A stretch of DNA of 64,000 nucleotides from Umezawaea endophytica (GTDB taxonomy: Bacteria > Actinomycetota > Actinomycetes > Mycobacteriales > Pseudonocardiaceae): positions 1-64,000 of the forward strand of contig NZ_JANYMP010000032.1 in the NCBI RefSeq assembly GCF_025061645.1, given 5' to 3'. Shown here in pieces: positions 6,804 to 15,438 of this stretch (within the stretch, counting starts at the first letter, position 1; every line of letters begins with the position of its first letter). The notes under the pieces are model-generated. The model did no database searches, was not told where the DNA came from, and saw only the letters and a list, made by a program, of their open reading frames with translations. Position numbers and translations under genes: made by a program.

Positions 6804-8039
6804 TCAGGACTGGTAGGGCGGGTGGCCGTTGTTCTGCTGGGCGCCGTTGACCAGGTCGCCGTTGGTCTGCGAGGCCATCCACGCGGGCGGGTTGAACGAG
6901 CCCTGGGTGCCGGAGCGGTCGATCTGCCACTGGCCCGAGTCGGCGCCGCCCTGCGCGGGCGGGTCCTCGCGTTGGGCGAGTTCCTCGTGGAGCTGTTGCA
7001 GCAGCGCCCGTTCGCGTTCGCTCAGCTTCGCGTCGGCCGCCGGGGTGGCCTCCACGGAGACCGTCGCGCCCGGCGGGAGGCCGTTCGGGTCGGCCAGGGC
7101 GGCCTGGAGCGCCTTCAGGTCCTCCGGGCCCAGTTCCATCGTCACCTCGGCGTTGTGGAACACCGGGGGCGGGGTGGGTGGGCTCAGCGCGGGCGGCAGC
7201 GGTGGTTCCTCGTCCGCTTCGACGGCTTCGCGGACGACCCGCTTCACCGGCTTGGGCGGGAACGGCTGGGCGCCCTCGTAGGACTCGGCGCGGTTGCGTC
7301 TCGGGGAAGGGGTCTCTGAGCCGGTCTCGGGGATCTCCGGCACCGGTGTCGGCTCAACCACCGGTGCCTGGTCCCGTACGTCTTCGGGCCCGTCGAACCA
7401 GGCGCCGGACTCGTCGCGGTGGCCGCCGCCCGAGGACGAGGAGCTGAACTTCACCTCGCGGGCCGTGGTGACGGCCGCCGCGTGGTAGTCGCTGAGCTGG
7501 GTCGCGGGCCGCAGGACCTCGACGGCGGCGCTGAGGCCCGCCCTGCGGAGCGCCCGGTCGATCCGGTAGGCGGTCGCGGGGGCGTGGCCCTGCTGGCCGA
7601 TGTCGACGAGCACGAGCCGTTGCGGCAGCGGGCCCGGTGAGGCGCCCGCGGGTGTGGAGCGCCAGACGCACATGACCGAGCGGATGTCGGGGAGGCTGGT
7701 GACGACCTTGGCCAGCGCGTCCGCGATGCCGTCGGCCGGGTCGGACTCGGCCGAGAAGCGGTGCCTCGGCACGGGGAGGGTGTCGACCGCGTTGAGCAGA
7801 TCGGCGAGGGTGCGCGTCGAGTTGAGCTCGTCGAGCAGGGTGCTGATCTGGCCGCGTTCGGCGTCGGTGACCGCGATCCGGCCCGCGAGCAGGCAGCCCA
7901 CGACCAGTTCCACGGCTCGATCCGGTTCCGCGACCGCCAAGAGCTCCCGAGCCTGGGACAGCGCGTCGTCATCGACGCGACCGGCCAGTGCCAACAGGAG
8001 ATCGTGTAGACGGACGGGCAGTTCCACGTCGTTCGCCAC
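6804..8039 (-). CDS. Protein of unknown function, long paralogue of the upstream gene
   Basis: A 411-residue protein. I do not recognise a described family. Residues 1-220 align by eye with the 205-residue product upstream: HDLLLALAGRVDDDALSQAR versus HELLLRLAGRLPDDILWRFR near the N-terminus, and LSDYHAAAVTTA versus LPPYHQAALAAS near the end of the shared part. A low-complexity Ser/Gly/Pro-rich linker follows (about 225-310), then a helical segment (ELGPEDLKALQAALADPNGL) with a charged stretch (KLSERERALLQQLHEELAQR) and a disordered Asn/Gln-rich tail. No signal peptide or membrane segment. The GTG at 8039 has GAAGGAGAACAGGC upstream. The intergenic gap to the paralogue is 35 bp, consistent with one transcript. 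Confidence 0.75.
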   Translation of the reverse strand: MANDVELPVRLHDLLLALAGRVDDDALSQARELLAVAEPDRAVELVVGCLLAGRIAVTDAERGQISTLLDELNSTRTLADLLNAVDTLPVPRHRFSAESDPADGIADALAKVVTSLPDIRSVMCVWRSTPAGASPGPLPQRLVLVDIGQQGHAPATAYRIDRALRRAGLSAAVEVLRPATQLSDYHAAAVTTAREVKFSSSSSGGGHRDESGAWFDGPEDVRDQAPVVEPTPVPEIPETGSETPSPRRNRAESYEGAQPFPPKPVKRVVREAVEADEEPPLPPALSPPTPPPVFHNAEVTMELGPEDLKALQAALADPNGLPPGATVSVEATPAADAKLSERERALLQQLHEELAQREDPPAQGGADSGQWQIDRSGTQGSFNPPAWMASQTNGDLVNGAQQNNGHPPYQS

Positions 8040-8074
8040 GCCTGTTCTCCTTCCGGCCCGCCGATCGACGAGCG

Positions 8075-8692
8075 CTACACGGGCACCAGGTGCCCATCGA
8101 CCTCGGCGCCGGTGCAGATCGGCTCCGATGCCGCCAACGCCGCCTGGTGGTAGGGCGGCAGTTCCATTCCGAGCGGCACGACCTCGACGCACGGGTCGTG
8201 TTCACCCAGTGCGCGGAGCACTCGCTGCACCTCACCCGTGAGCCGGGCGTGGCCGGTGGTGGCGGCGATCAGGACGATTCGCCTGGTCACCTGGTCCGCA
8301 CCGCCCTGCCGCCAGGCGGTCCGGACTTCTCCGACCCCCTGGCGACCGCGCAGCGTGGCACCGAGCACCGCGGTCGCTGAATCCCCCATCGAAACACGAT
8401 CGGGTGATTCTGCTGTGAAGGTGTAGCCGGATTCGGAGAGTTCGTCCACCCCTTCGACTGAACTCAGCATCGCCCGGTCGGCGCCGTTCGACAGCACAGC
8501 GTCAGCGAGGAGGTTCATCTCGAGGTCGGTCAGGCCGATCCTGTCGTGCAGCAAAGCACGCGGTAGAGCGCGTGCGAGGACCACCACGGCGTCCGTCGCG
8601 GCCCAATCGCGGAAGCGCCAGAGGATGTCGTCCGGCAGCCGTCCGGCCAACCGGAGCAGCAGTTCGTGGCACGCCCACTCGGTGTCCGACAT
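8075..8692 (-). CDS. Protein of unknown function, short paralogue
   Basis: A 205-residue protein corresponding to the N-terminal domain of the downstream 411-residue product, without its linker and tail. Shared features are an N-terminal helical bundle (LAGRLPDDILWRFRDWAATD), an alpha/beta part (VTRRIVLIAATTGHARLTGE) and a closing LPPYHQAALAASEPI segment. The second half, with alternating hydrophobic strands, could be a small Rossmann-like or flavodoxin-like sensor fold, but that is inference. The ATG at 8692 lacks an obvious strong ribosome-binding site. The next gene upstream (RidA) ends 22 bp away, so DUF4177-ridA-this pair may form one operon. Confidence 0.75.
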   Translation of the reverse strand: MSDTEWACHELLLRLAGRLPDDILWRFRDWAATDAVVVLARALPRALLHDRIGLTDLEMNLLADAVLSNGADRAMLSSVEGVDELSESGYTFTAESPDRVSMGDSATAVLGATLRGRQGVGEVRTAWRQGGADQVTRRIVLIAATTGHARLTGEVQRVLRALGEHDPCVEVVPLGMELPPYHQAALAASEPICTGAEVDGHLVPV

Positions 8693-8714
8693 CTCACATC
8701 ACGCCCTTCACGAC

Positions 8715-9173
8715 TCAGCGGACTTCGACGACCAGCTCTACCTCGACGGGCGCGCCGAGCGGCAGCTCGGCCACGCCCACGGCGGACCGGGCGTGGACGC
8801 CCGCGTCGCCGAAGACCTCGCCCAGCAGCTCGGACGTGCCGTTGACCACCGCGGGCTGGCCGGTGAAGCCTTCGGCGGACGCCACGAAACCGACGACCTT
8901 GACGATCCGCACGACGTTGTCGATGCCGACGAGGGCGTGCACGGCGGCGAGGGCGTTGAGGCCGCTCGTCCTGGCGTGCCGCTTGGCCTCTTCGGGGCTG
9001 ACGTCGGCGCCGACCTTGCCGGTCGCCGCGAGGACGCCGTCGACGAACGGCAACTGGCCGGACGTGTAGACGTACGAGCCGGTGCGCACCGCTGGCACGT
9101 ACGCCGCGAGCGGCGCGGCGACGGCGGGCAGCTCGATGCCCAGGTCGGCGAGCTTCTTCGACCAGGTCGTCAT
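8715..9173 (-). CDS. RidA-family protein (Rv3678c-like)
   Basis: A 152-residue RidA/YjgF/UK114-family member. The family body is clear: VRTGSYVYTSGQLPFVDGVL, then ALAAVHALVGIDNVVRIVKV and ARSAVGVAELPLGAPVEVEL. The catalytic Arg of true imine deaminases, expected near the motif R(S/T)xxxVxxLP, appears as ARSAVGVAELP, so the deaminase residue is plausibly kept. RidA proteins hydrolyse reactive enamine/imine intermediates such as 2-aminoacrylate; this longer subgroup is less characterised. The ATG overlaps the stop of the DUF4177 gene (ATGA), as with the mycobacterial pair Rv3678A-Rv3678c. Confidence 0.9.
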   Translation of the reverse strand: MTTWSKKLADLGIELPAVAAPLAAYVPAVRTGSYVYTSGQLPFVDGVLAATGKVGADVSPEEAKRHARTSGLNALAAVHALVGIDNVVRIVKVVGFVASAEGFTGQPAVVNGTSELLGEVFGDAGVHARSAVGVAELPLGAPVEVELVVEVR

Positions 9174-9325
9174 GCCTTCGGCCTCTTCAGGTAGGCGACG
9201 TGCTGCTCACCGGTCGGGTTCGGGATCACGGTGACCAGTTCCCAGCCGTCGGCACCCCACTGGTCCAGGATCGCCTTGGTGGCGTGGATCAGCAGCGGGA
9301 CCGTGGCGTACTCCCACTTAGTCAT
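9170..9325 (-). CDS. Small DUF4177 protein (Rv3678A-like)
   Basis: A 51-residue protein read from ATG at 9325: it begins MTKWEYATVPLLIHATKAIL, continues with DQWGADGWELVTVIPNP and ends AYLKRPKA. The WEY start and the GxDGWELV core are the DUF4177 signature. The function is unknown. It is translationally coupled to RidA by a 4-nt overlap and precedes the ArsA-like pair on the other strand, the same order as in mycobacteria. Confidence 0.85.
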   Translation of the reverse strand: MTKWEYATVPLLIHATKAILDQWGADGWELVTVIPNPTGEQHVAYLKRPKA

Positions 9326-9399
9326 GGCCGGGAGCCTAGCCGTCCGGCGGGCGGGTGAAGACCCTGCCCGGAACGGCTACGCGCAGCTACCTTGATCAC

Positions 9400-9651
9400 A
9401 TGGAAACGTGGCGCGCGGTAGCCACCGGGCTGTTCGTGCTCGGTGGGCTGGTGATGGTGCTCGTGGCCATGGCTCAGGTCCGCGACCGGAAGCGCACGAG
9501 CCACGCCGAGGTGGTGCGGGCCGGGGTGATCGGCTTGGCGGTGGTGGCCGTGGTCGCGACCGCCATCGCGTTCTGGGTGCCGTCGGTCGTCGCGTGGGCC
9601 GTGGTCGCGGCCACGGCGATGGCGGTGTTCTTCATCACGATGATGGACTGA
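9400..9651 (+). CDS. Small membrane protein, unknown function
   Basis: An 83-residue protein with two to three membrane segments (ATGLFVLGGLVMVLVAMAQV, then VIGLAVVAVVATAIAFWVP and VVAWAVVAATAMAVFFI). No family recognised. ATG at 9400 is preferred over the upstream ATG at 9355 because TACCTT at 9388-9393 sits 6 nt before it like a -10 box, which suggests a leaderless transcript. It lies 36 bp before the ArsA-like pair. Confidence 0.65.
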   Translation: METWRAVATGLFVLGGLVMVLVAMAQVRDRKRTSHAEVVRAGVIGLAVVAVVATAIAFWVPSVVAWAVVAATAMAVFFITMMD

Positions 9652-9687
9652 CCGACGCGGTGGAGCACGCGCGTTTAGGCTGACCAG

Positions 9688-10692
9688 GTGGCATCCTCCG
9701 CGACTGGTTGGACCCAGGAACTGACCCGAGCACGGCTGCACGTCGTCACCGGCAAGGGCGGTACCGGGAAGACGACGGCGGCCGCGGCGCTGGCGCTGGC
9801 GCTCGCGACCGGTGGTCGCCGGGTGCTGCTGGTGGAGGTCGAGGGGCGGCAGGGCATCGCCCAGCTCTTCGACCGGGCGCCGCTGCCGTACTCGGAGGAG
9901 CGCATCGCGTCGGCTCCCGGCGGTGGCGAGGTGCGGGCGCTCGCGGTCGACCCGGAGGCGGCGCTGCTGGAGTACCTGGACATGTTCTACAACCTGGGCT
10001 TCGCCGGTCGGACGCTGCGCAAGATGGGTGCGATCGAGTTCGCCACGACGCTGGCCCCCGGCCTGCGGGACGTGCTGCTGACGGGCAAGGTCAAGGAGTG
10101 CGTGCGGCGCACCGGCCCGTCCGGGCGGCACGAGTACGACGCCGTGGTGCTGGACGCCCCGCCGACGGGTCGGGTGGTGCAGTTCCTCGACGTCACGAAG
10201 GCGATGGCGGACCTGGCGAAGGTCGGTCCGATCAAGGGGCAGAGCGACGGGGTGGTGAAGCTGCTGCACTCCGGTGACACCGCCGTGCACCTGGTCACGC
10301 TGCTGGAGGAGATGCCCGTCCGGGAGACGCTGGACGCCGTGGCGGAGCTGGACGGCGCCGACCTGCGGCCGGGGGTCGTGCTGGTCAACCGGGTGCGCGA
10401 GCCCCGGCTGCCCGCCCGGTCCGTGGTCGCGGCGGCGGGGGGCCGGGTGGACGCGAGCCGCGTCCGCGCGGGGCTGGAGGCGGCCGGGCTGGACCTGGAC
10501 GCCGAGACGATCGACGGGCTGGTCGAGGAGACGGTGGAGCACGCCATCAGGGTCACGATGGAGCTGGGCGCGAAGGAGAAGCTGGCGGAGTCGGACCTGC
10601 CGTCGCTCGAACTGCCCGACCTCACGGACGGTGTCGACCTGGCCGCGCTGTACGAGTTGGCCGAGCTGATGGTGGAGCGGGGTGTGCGGTGA
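9688..10692 (+). CDS. ArsA/GET3-family ATPase, first of pair (Rv3679-like)
   Basis: A 334-residue P-loop ATPase with the deviant Walker A of the ArsA/Get3/MinD group ([20 protein letters not shown], loop at about residues 22-30) and the switch II-like [17 protein letters not shown] near 155. It lacks the arsenite-binding cysteines of ArsA, so arsenic export is unlikely. The tandem pair next to whiB4/wblA is conserved across actinobacteria (Rv3679-Rv3680). The mycobacterial proteins form a Get3-like heterodimer; the client is not known from sequence. GTG at 9688; the stop overlaps the next start (GTGA). Confidence 0.9.
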   Translation: MASSATGWTQELTRARLHVVTGKGGTGKTTAAAALALALATGGRRVLLVEVEGRQGIAQLFDRAPLPYSEERIASAPGGGEVRALAVDPEAALLEYLDMFYNLGFAGRTLRKMGAIEFATTLAPGLRDVLLTGKVKECVRRTGPSGRHEYDAVVLDAPPTGRVVQFLDVTKAMADLAKVGPIKGQSDGVVKLLHSGDTAVHLVTLLEEMPVRETLDAVAELDGADLRPGVVLVNRVREPRLPARSVVAAAGGRVDASRVRAGLEAAGLDLDAETIDGLVEETVEHAIRVTMELGAKEKLAESDLPSLELPDLTDGVDLAALYELAELMVERGVR

Positions 10693-11816
10693 GGCCACCG
10701 CTGCTGGACGTCGACGCGCTGATCGACGACCCGGAGACGCGCGTGCTGGTGTGCTGCGGCTCGGGCGGGGTGGGCAAGACGACGACGGCCGCCGCCATCG
10801 CGGTCCGGGCCGCTGAACGCGGGCGGCGCACGGTCGTGCTGACCATCGACCCCGCGCGACGGCTCGCGCAGTCGCTGGGCCTGCGGGAACTGGACAACAG
10901 CCCGCGCGAGGTGCGGACCGAGGGCTTCGAGCCCAAGGGCGAGCTGCACGCGATGATGCTGGACATGCGCCGCACGTTCGACGACATGGTGCTGGCGCAC
11001 GCGGGCCGCGACCGGGCCGAGGCGATCCTGGCGAACCCCTTCTACCAGACCATCTCCACGTCGTTCTCCGGCACGCAGGAGTACATGGCGATGGAGAAGC
11101 TGGGCCAGCTCGTGGCGGACGACGAGTGGGACCTGATCGTCGTGGACACGCCGCCGAGCCGGTCCGCGCTGGACTTCCTGGACGCGCCGCAGCGGCTGTC
11201 GACCGTGCTGGACGGCAGGCTGATCCGGATGCTGTCCGCTCCGGCCCGTGCGGGTGGGCGGGGCATCCGGAAGATCGTCGGGGCCGGGTTCGGCCTGTTC
11301 ACCAAGGCCGTGTCCACCATCGTCGGCGGGCAGCTCCTCCAGGACGCGTCGACGTTCGTGCAGGCGTTCGACAGCATGTTCGGCGGTTTCCGCCAGCGCG
11401 CGCAGAAGACCTACGAGCTGCTGCGCTCGCCCGGCACCGGTTTCCTCGTCATCGCGGCGGCCGAACCGGACGCGCTGCGGGAGGCCAGCTACTTCGTGGA
11501 GCGGCTCAGCGAGGAGAGGATGCCGCTGATCGGCCTCGTCGCCAACCGCACGCACCCCGTGCTGGCGACGCTGTCCGCCACCAGCGCGGACGCGGCGGCG
11601 GACGGCCTGGAACGCGCTGGTGACGCGCCCTTGGCCGCTGCCGTGCTCCGGCTGCACGCGGACCGCGTGGCCGTGGCCGACCGGGAGAAGCGCCTGATCG
11701 CGCGCTTCACGAAGGCGCACCCCGGTGTGGCCCTGGTCGGTGTGCCCGCGCTGCCGACCGACGTGCACGACCTGGACGGTCTGCACGAGATCGGGCGCAG
11801 GCTCGCCGGCGAGTGA
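10689..11816 (+). CDS. ArsA/GET3-family ATPase, second of pair (Rv3680-like)
   Basis: A 375-residue partner of the preceding ATPase. Walker A is [18 protein letters not shown] (about residues 22-39), switch I region [14 protein letters not shown], and switch [20 protein letters not shown]. It is longer in the middle ([20 protein letters not shown]), as its orthologues are. Start GTG at 10689 overlaps the first gene by 4 nt, so the products are made together, consistent with a heteromeric complex. It converges on whiB4 with a hairpin between. Confidence 0.9.
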   Translation: MRPPLLDVDALIDDPETRVLVCCGSGGVGKTTTAAAIAVRAAERGRRTVVLTIDPARRLAQSLGLRELDNSPREVRTEGFEPKGELHAMMLDMRRTFDDMVLAHAGRDRAEAILANPFYQTISTSFSGTQEYMAMEKLGQLVADDEWDLIVVDTPPSRSALDFLDAPQRLSTVLDGRLIRMLSAPARAGGRGIRKIVGAGFGLFTKAVSTIVGGQLLQDASTFVQAFDSMFGGFRQRAQKTYELLRSPGTGFLVIAAAEPDALREASYFVERLSEERMPLIGLVANRTHPVLATLSATSADAAADGLERAGDAPLAAAVLRLHADRVAVADREKRLIARFTKAHPGVALVGVPALPTDVHDLDGLHEIGRRLAGE

Positions 11817-11822
11817 CCCCTT

Positions 11823-11847
11823 GCCCGCCGGCGTTCCCCCGGTGGGC
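11823..11847. terminator. Hairpin between convergent ArsA-like and whiB4 genes
   Basis: GCCCGCCGG (11823-11831) pairs with CCGGTGGGC (11839-11847) with one G-T pair, loop CGTTCCC. It lies 6 bp after the ATPase stop and 2 bp before the whiB4 stop, so it can serve both directions. Confidence 0.65.
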
Positions 11848-11849
11848 GC

Positions 11850-12152
11850 TCAGCCCACCCTGACGTCCACGTCGACGTCGACGAAGTGCTCCTGACGCGC
11901 CGTGTCCAGCAGTTCGTGCCAGGACGTGACGTCCGGCCTCCGCCGCAACAACGCCCGCCGCTCACGCTCCGTCATGCCACCCCAGACACCGAACTCGATC
12001 CGGTTGTCGAGGGCTTCGGCCAGACATTCGGTCCTGACCGGGCAGCCGAGGCACACCAATTTCGCCTTGCGCTGCTCCGCGCCTCGGACGAAGAGCTGGT
12101 CCGGCTCTTCCTCTCGGCACGACGCATTGATTCGCCAATCCCCCTGGTCCAT
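11850..12152 (-). CDS. whiB4: WhiB-family iron-sulfur regulator (WhiB4/WblA orthologue by context)
   Basis: A 100-residue Wbl protein. The four cluster cysteines are at 12, 34, 37 and 43 (SCREE, LVCLGCPVRTEC), followed by the turn FGVWGGMTERERRALLRRR and a basic region for DNA or sigma-factor contact. The position between the ArsA-like pair and ponA2 matches whiB4 in mycobacteria and wblA in Streptomyces. WhiB4 is a redox-responsive repressor of oxidative defence, and WblA controls development and antibiotic production. ATG at 12152 is preceded by GAGGTGGGGGTT. The gene is divergent from ponA2. Confidence 0.93.
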   Translation of the reverse strand: MDQGDWRINASCREEEPDQLFVRGAEQRKAKLVCLGCPVRTECLAEALDNRIEFGVWGGMTERERRALLRRRPDVTSWHELLDTARQEHFVDVDVDVRVG

Positions 12153-12324
12153 AACCCCCACCTCGTTTGAGCTGTCCAAACTCCGAAATCCGCCACACCC
12201 CTGCCGCGGATGCCGTAGGGTCACCACGTGAGCGGTGGACCGTCGGCGCCTTACTTGGACGTTGACGAACTCTAGGTGCTTCCGGTTCCACCTCCAACCC
12301 TGGGTAACGCACCTGTTATCTGTC

Positions 12325-12352
12325 TTGAGTACGTCTACTCATCCTGTGTAAT
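12325..12352 (+). promoter_or_regulatory. Candidate ponA2 promoter with overlapping inverted repeat
   Basis: TTGAGT (12325-12330), 16 bp, TGTAAT (12347-12352) resembles a housekeeping promoter with predicted start near 12359, about 24 bp before the ponA2 GTG. GAGTA-CGTC-TACTC (12327-12340) overlaps the -35 region and could be an operator. No binding protein can be named. Confidence 0.4.
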
Positions 12353-12382
12353 CAGTGTTGCGGGTCACTCTCACCCGTTCAG

Positions 12383-14842
12383 GTGCCGCGTACGCTGGCC
12401 GCCGTGCGAGTCAGGAACGGCCTGCTGAAGCTGCTCGGCCTGTGTCTGCTTGCCGGTGTCCTCCTCGCCGGCACGCTGTTCCCAGCCGTGGGCGCACTCG
12501 GTGTCGTGTCCAACCGAGCCAGCGATACGGTCGACAGCATTTCCGCGGACCTGGTCACCACCGATCCACCGTTGATCACCACGGTGACGGACAAGGACGG
12601 GGCGCCGATCGCGTACCTGTACGACCAGTACCGGGTGCTGACACCACCGGACAAGATCTCGCCGACCATGAAGGCCGCGCTGATCTCGGTCGAGGACCGC
12701 CGCTTCTACGAGCACCAGGGCGTCGACTGGAAGGGCACGCTGCGCGCGGCCGTGACGAACCAGGTCGGCGGCAGCGTCTCGCAGGGCGCCTCCACGCTGA
12801 CCCAGCAGTACGTGAAGAACTACCTCGTGCACGTCGTCGCGCGGAACAACAAGGTCGAGCAGCAGAAGGCCCAGGAGCAGACGATCGCGCGGAAGGCGCG
12901 TGAGGCGCGGATCTCCATCCAGTTGGAGCGCAAGCTCGGCAAGGACGAGATCCTGGCCCGCTACCTGAACGTGGTGCCGTTCGGCTCGACCATCTACGGC
13001 ATCGCCGCCGCGTCCCAGGCGTACTTCAACACGACGCCGGACAAGCTGACCGTGCCGCAGGCCGCCGTGCTCGCGGGCATGGTGAACAGCCCGTCGGCCC
13101 TCGACCCCGAGGTGTTCCCGGACAAGGCGCTGGAACGCCGCAACAAGGTCATCGACAAGATGGTCGAGAACGACAAGCTGACCCGCGACGCGGGCGAGGC
13201 GTCGAAGAAGGAACCGCTCGGTCTGGCGGTGCCGGTCCGCACCCCGCCGAACGGGTGCGTCGGCGCGGGCCCGGAGAACGGCTTCTTCTGCTCGTACGTG
13301 ATCAACTACCTCCAGAAGAACGGGTTCAGCGAGGAGCAGCTCAAGTCCGGCGGCTACACCATCAGGACCACCCTGGACCGCGCCATCACCGAGCAGGCGA
13401 AGCAGGCCGCCGAGGCGCAGGTGCCGAAGGACACCGACGGCATCGCCAACGCGATGGCGATCGTGCGGCCGGGCGCCGAGAAGCACCAGGTGGTCGCGCT
13501 CGTCGCGAACCGCGACTACGGCCTGAAGGCCGAGGCGAACCAGACCCAGTTCGACCTGCCGAGCGGCGTGGAGAACAAGTTCGGCGCCGGGTCGATCTAC
13601 AAGACGTTCACCGCCGCGGCGGCGCTGGAGAAGGGCATGGGGATCGAGAACACGATCGCCACCCCCGGATCGCACACGTCGAGGGTCTTCAAGGGCGGCG
13701 GCGACAAGTGCCCGTCCACCGGCGAGCCGGACACCCGCTGGTACTGCTTGAAGAACGCGTCCGCGTCGTACCCGGCGCAGATGTCGTTGCAGACCGCGCT
13801 CCAGACGTCCCCGAACACCGGGTTCGTCATCCTGGAGGAGCAGCTCGGCATGGACTCCGTGGTCGACATGGCGTCGCGGCTGGGGATGCGCGAGACGATG
13901 GCGACGAACATCGCGGGCGTCCGGCCGGACTCCAAGGCCAAGCAGCAGGAGCTGCGCGTCTCGCAGGCCGAGTTCTACAAGGGCAACGGCGGCAACGCCT
14001 CCTTCACGCTCGGGCCTGCGCCGGTGAGCACGCTGGAACTGGCGAACGTCGCGGCCACGATCATCAGCGGCGGCAAGTGGTGCCCGCCGACGCCGCTGAT
14101 GGAGGTGCTGGACCGCAACGGGAAGCCCGTCCCGGTCAACGAGCAGCCGTGCGAGCAGGTCGTCGCGGAACCGCTGGCGAACACGCTCGCGACGGGCATG
14201 AGCAAGGACGACCAGGGCATCGGCACGGCGGCGGACGCGGCGAACCGGTTCAAGTGGAAGCGCCCGATGATGGGCAAGACCGGGACGACCGAGGACTACA
14301 AGTCGGCGGCGTTCATCGGCGCGACGCCCGACTACGCCGCGTCCGTGCAGACGTTCAACGACGGCATCGAGCCGCGCGGCATCTGCCTGGGCGCCAGGCC
14401 CCGGCTGTGCGGGGGCGGCGACATCTTCGGCGGTTCCCTCCCCGCGCGCACCTGGTTCGACACCATGACCCGCGTCCTCGGCGACTCCCCGGCGCTGCCG
14501 CTGCCGCCGACGGACGAGCGGTACCTCAAGGGCGGCAGCGAGATCCGCATCCCGGACGTCGTCGGCCGCAACGTCAACGACGCCACCAGGACGCTGGAGC
14601 AGGCCGGGTACAAGGTCAGCACGCAGGACCGGAACTCCGAGCAGTCCAAGGGCACCGTGGTGAGCCAGACCCCTCGCGGCAACGCGCTGAAGGGCGCCAC
14701 GATCGTCCTGTTCATCAGCTCCGGCTACGTGCCGCCGCCGCAGACCAGCGAGTCACCGGCGCCGGGCCAGGGCGAGCCCGCTCCGGGAGGGGTCACGCCC
14801 CCGCCGGGCGGGGTCACACCCCCGGTCGAACCGGGCGGCTGA
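12383..14842 (+). CDS. ponA2: Class A penicillin-binding protein with PASTA domain (PonA2)
   Basis: An 819-residue bifunctional peptidoglycan synthase. After a single N-terminal membrane anchor (LLKLLGLCLLAGVLLAGTLF) comes the GT51 transglycosylase with the catalytic Glu in SVEDRRFYEHQGVDWKG (Glu104) and QGASTLTQQYVKN. The transpeptidase has the active Ser in GAGSIYKTF (Ser404), SPN in LQTSPNTGF and KTGT at 632-635. One PASTA domain follows (IRIPDVVGRNVNDATRTLEQ), then a Pro/Gly-rich tail. It acts on the outer face of the membrane. The WhiB4-PonA2-phosphoesterase order matches Rv3681c-Rv3683. The GTG at 12383 has an alternative GTG at 12404. Confidence 0.95.
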   Translation: MPRTLAAVRVRNGLLKLLGLCLLAGVLLAGTLFPAVGALGVVSNRASDTVDSISADLVTTDPPLITTVTDKDGAPIAYLYDQYRVLTPPDKISPTMKAALISVEDRRFYEHQGVDWKGTLRAAVTNQVGGSVSQGASTLTQQYVKNYLVHVVARNNKVEQQKAQEQTIARKAREARISIQLERKLGKDEILARYLNVVPFGSTIYGIAAASQAYFNTTPDKLTVPQAAVLAGMVNSPSALDPEVFPDKALERRNKVIDKMVENDKLTRDAGEASKKEPLGLAVPVRTPPNGCVGAGPENGFFCSYVINYLQKNGFSEEQLKSGGYTIRTTLDRAITEQAKQAAEAQVPKDTDGIANAMAIVRPGAEKHQVVALVANRDYGLKAEANQTQFDLPSGVENKFGAGSIYKTFTAAAALEKGMGIENTIATPGSHTSRVFKGGGDKCPSTGEPDTRWYCLKNASASYPAQMSLQTALQTSPNTGFVILEEQLGMDSVVDMASRLGMRETMATNIAGVRPDSKAKQQELRVSQAEFYKGNGGNASFTLGPAPVSTLELANVAATIISGGKWCPPTPLMEVLDRNGKPVPVNEQPCEQVVAEPLANTLATGMSKDDQGIGTAADAANRFKWKRPMMGKTGTTEDYKSAAFIGATPDYAASVQTFNDGIEPRGICLGARPRLCGGGDIFGGSLPARTWFDTMTRVLGDSPALPLPPTDERYLKGGSEIRIPDVVGRNVNDATRTLEQAGYKVSTQDRNSEQSKGTVVSQTPRGNALKGATIVLFISSGYVPPPQTSESPAPGQGEPAPGGVTPPPGGVTPPVEPGG

Positions 14843-14856
14843 GCGAGCCACGACGA

Positions 14857-14894
14857 CGAACGCCCCCGACCGCCGTGGCGACCGGGGGCGTTCG
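14857..14894. terminator. 12-bp perfect hairpin between ponA2 and yqeY
   Basis: CGAACGCCCCCG (14857-14868) and CGGGGGCGTTCG (14883-14894), 14-nt loop. It lies between converging genes and can act in both directions. Confidence 0.8.
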
Positions 14895-14902
14895 CGCGCA
14901 CG

Positions 14903-15373
14903 TCAGCCCGCGAGCTTCGCCTTCACGGCGCCCGCGACGCGACCACCGTCGGCGCGGCCCGCGACCTTGGCGTTGACGGCCTTCATGACCTGGCCCATCT
15001 GGCGCTGGCCGGGCTGCTCGCCGAGCTGCGCGGCGACCTCGGCGACCGCCGCGTCGACCAGCGCCACCAGCTCGGTGTCGTCGAGCTGCGCGGGCAGGTA
15101 GCCCTCCAGGACGACGCCCTCGGACTTCTCCAGCTCCGCCTGCTCGGCGCGGCCCGCGCCCGCGAAGGCCTCGGCGGCCTCCTTGCGCTTCTTCACCTCG
15201 CGGGTGATGACCTTCAGCACCTCGTCGTCAGTGAGCTCGCGCGCGCTCTTGCCCGACACCTCTTCATTGGTGATCGCGCTCAACGTCATGCGCAGGGCCC
15301 CGACCCTGACCGTCTCCCGGCCCTTGATCGCCGCGGTGAGGTCGTTCTGCAACCGTGTCTTCAGCTCCGCCAT
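14903..15373 (-). CDS. GatB/YqeY-domain protein (Rv3688c-like)
   Basis: A 156-residue helical protein: MAELKTRLQNDLTAAIKGRE at the start, TLSAITNEEVSGKSARELTD, then LEGYLPAQLDDTELVALVDA and the closing GQVMKAVNAKVAGRADGGRV region. This is the YqeY domain, related to the tRNA-binding tail of GatB. It is proposed to bind tRNA, but its role in bacteria is not settled. ATG at 15373 fits the family start; an in-frame ATG at 15412 would add 13 residues. It is divergent from the phosphoesterase gene. Confidence 0.9.
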   Translation of the reverse strand: MAELKTRLQNDLTAAIKGRETVRVGALRMTLSAITNEEVSGKSARELTDDEVLKVITREVKKRKEAAEAFAGAGRAEQAELEKSEGVVLEGYLPAQLDDTELVALVDAAVAEVAAQLGEQPGQRQMGQVMKAVNAKVAGRADGGRVAGAVKAKLAG

Positions 15374-15438
15374 GAGGTCGAACGGTACCGGGAACAGCCG
15401 ATTACTCCTCATCGGTCAACGCCCGTAGGCTCGTTCGC

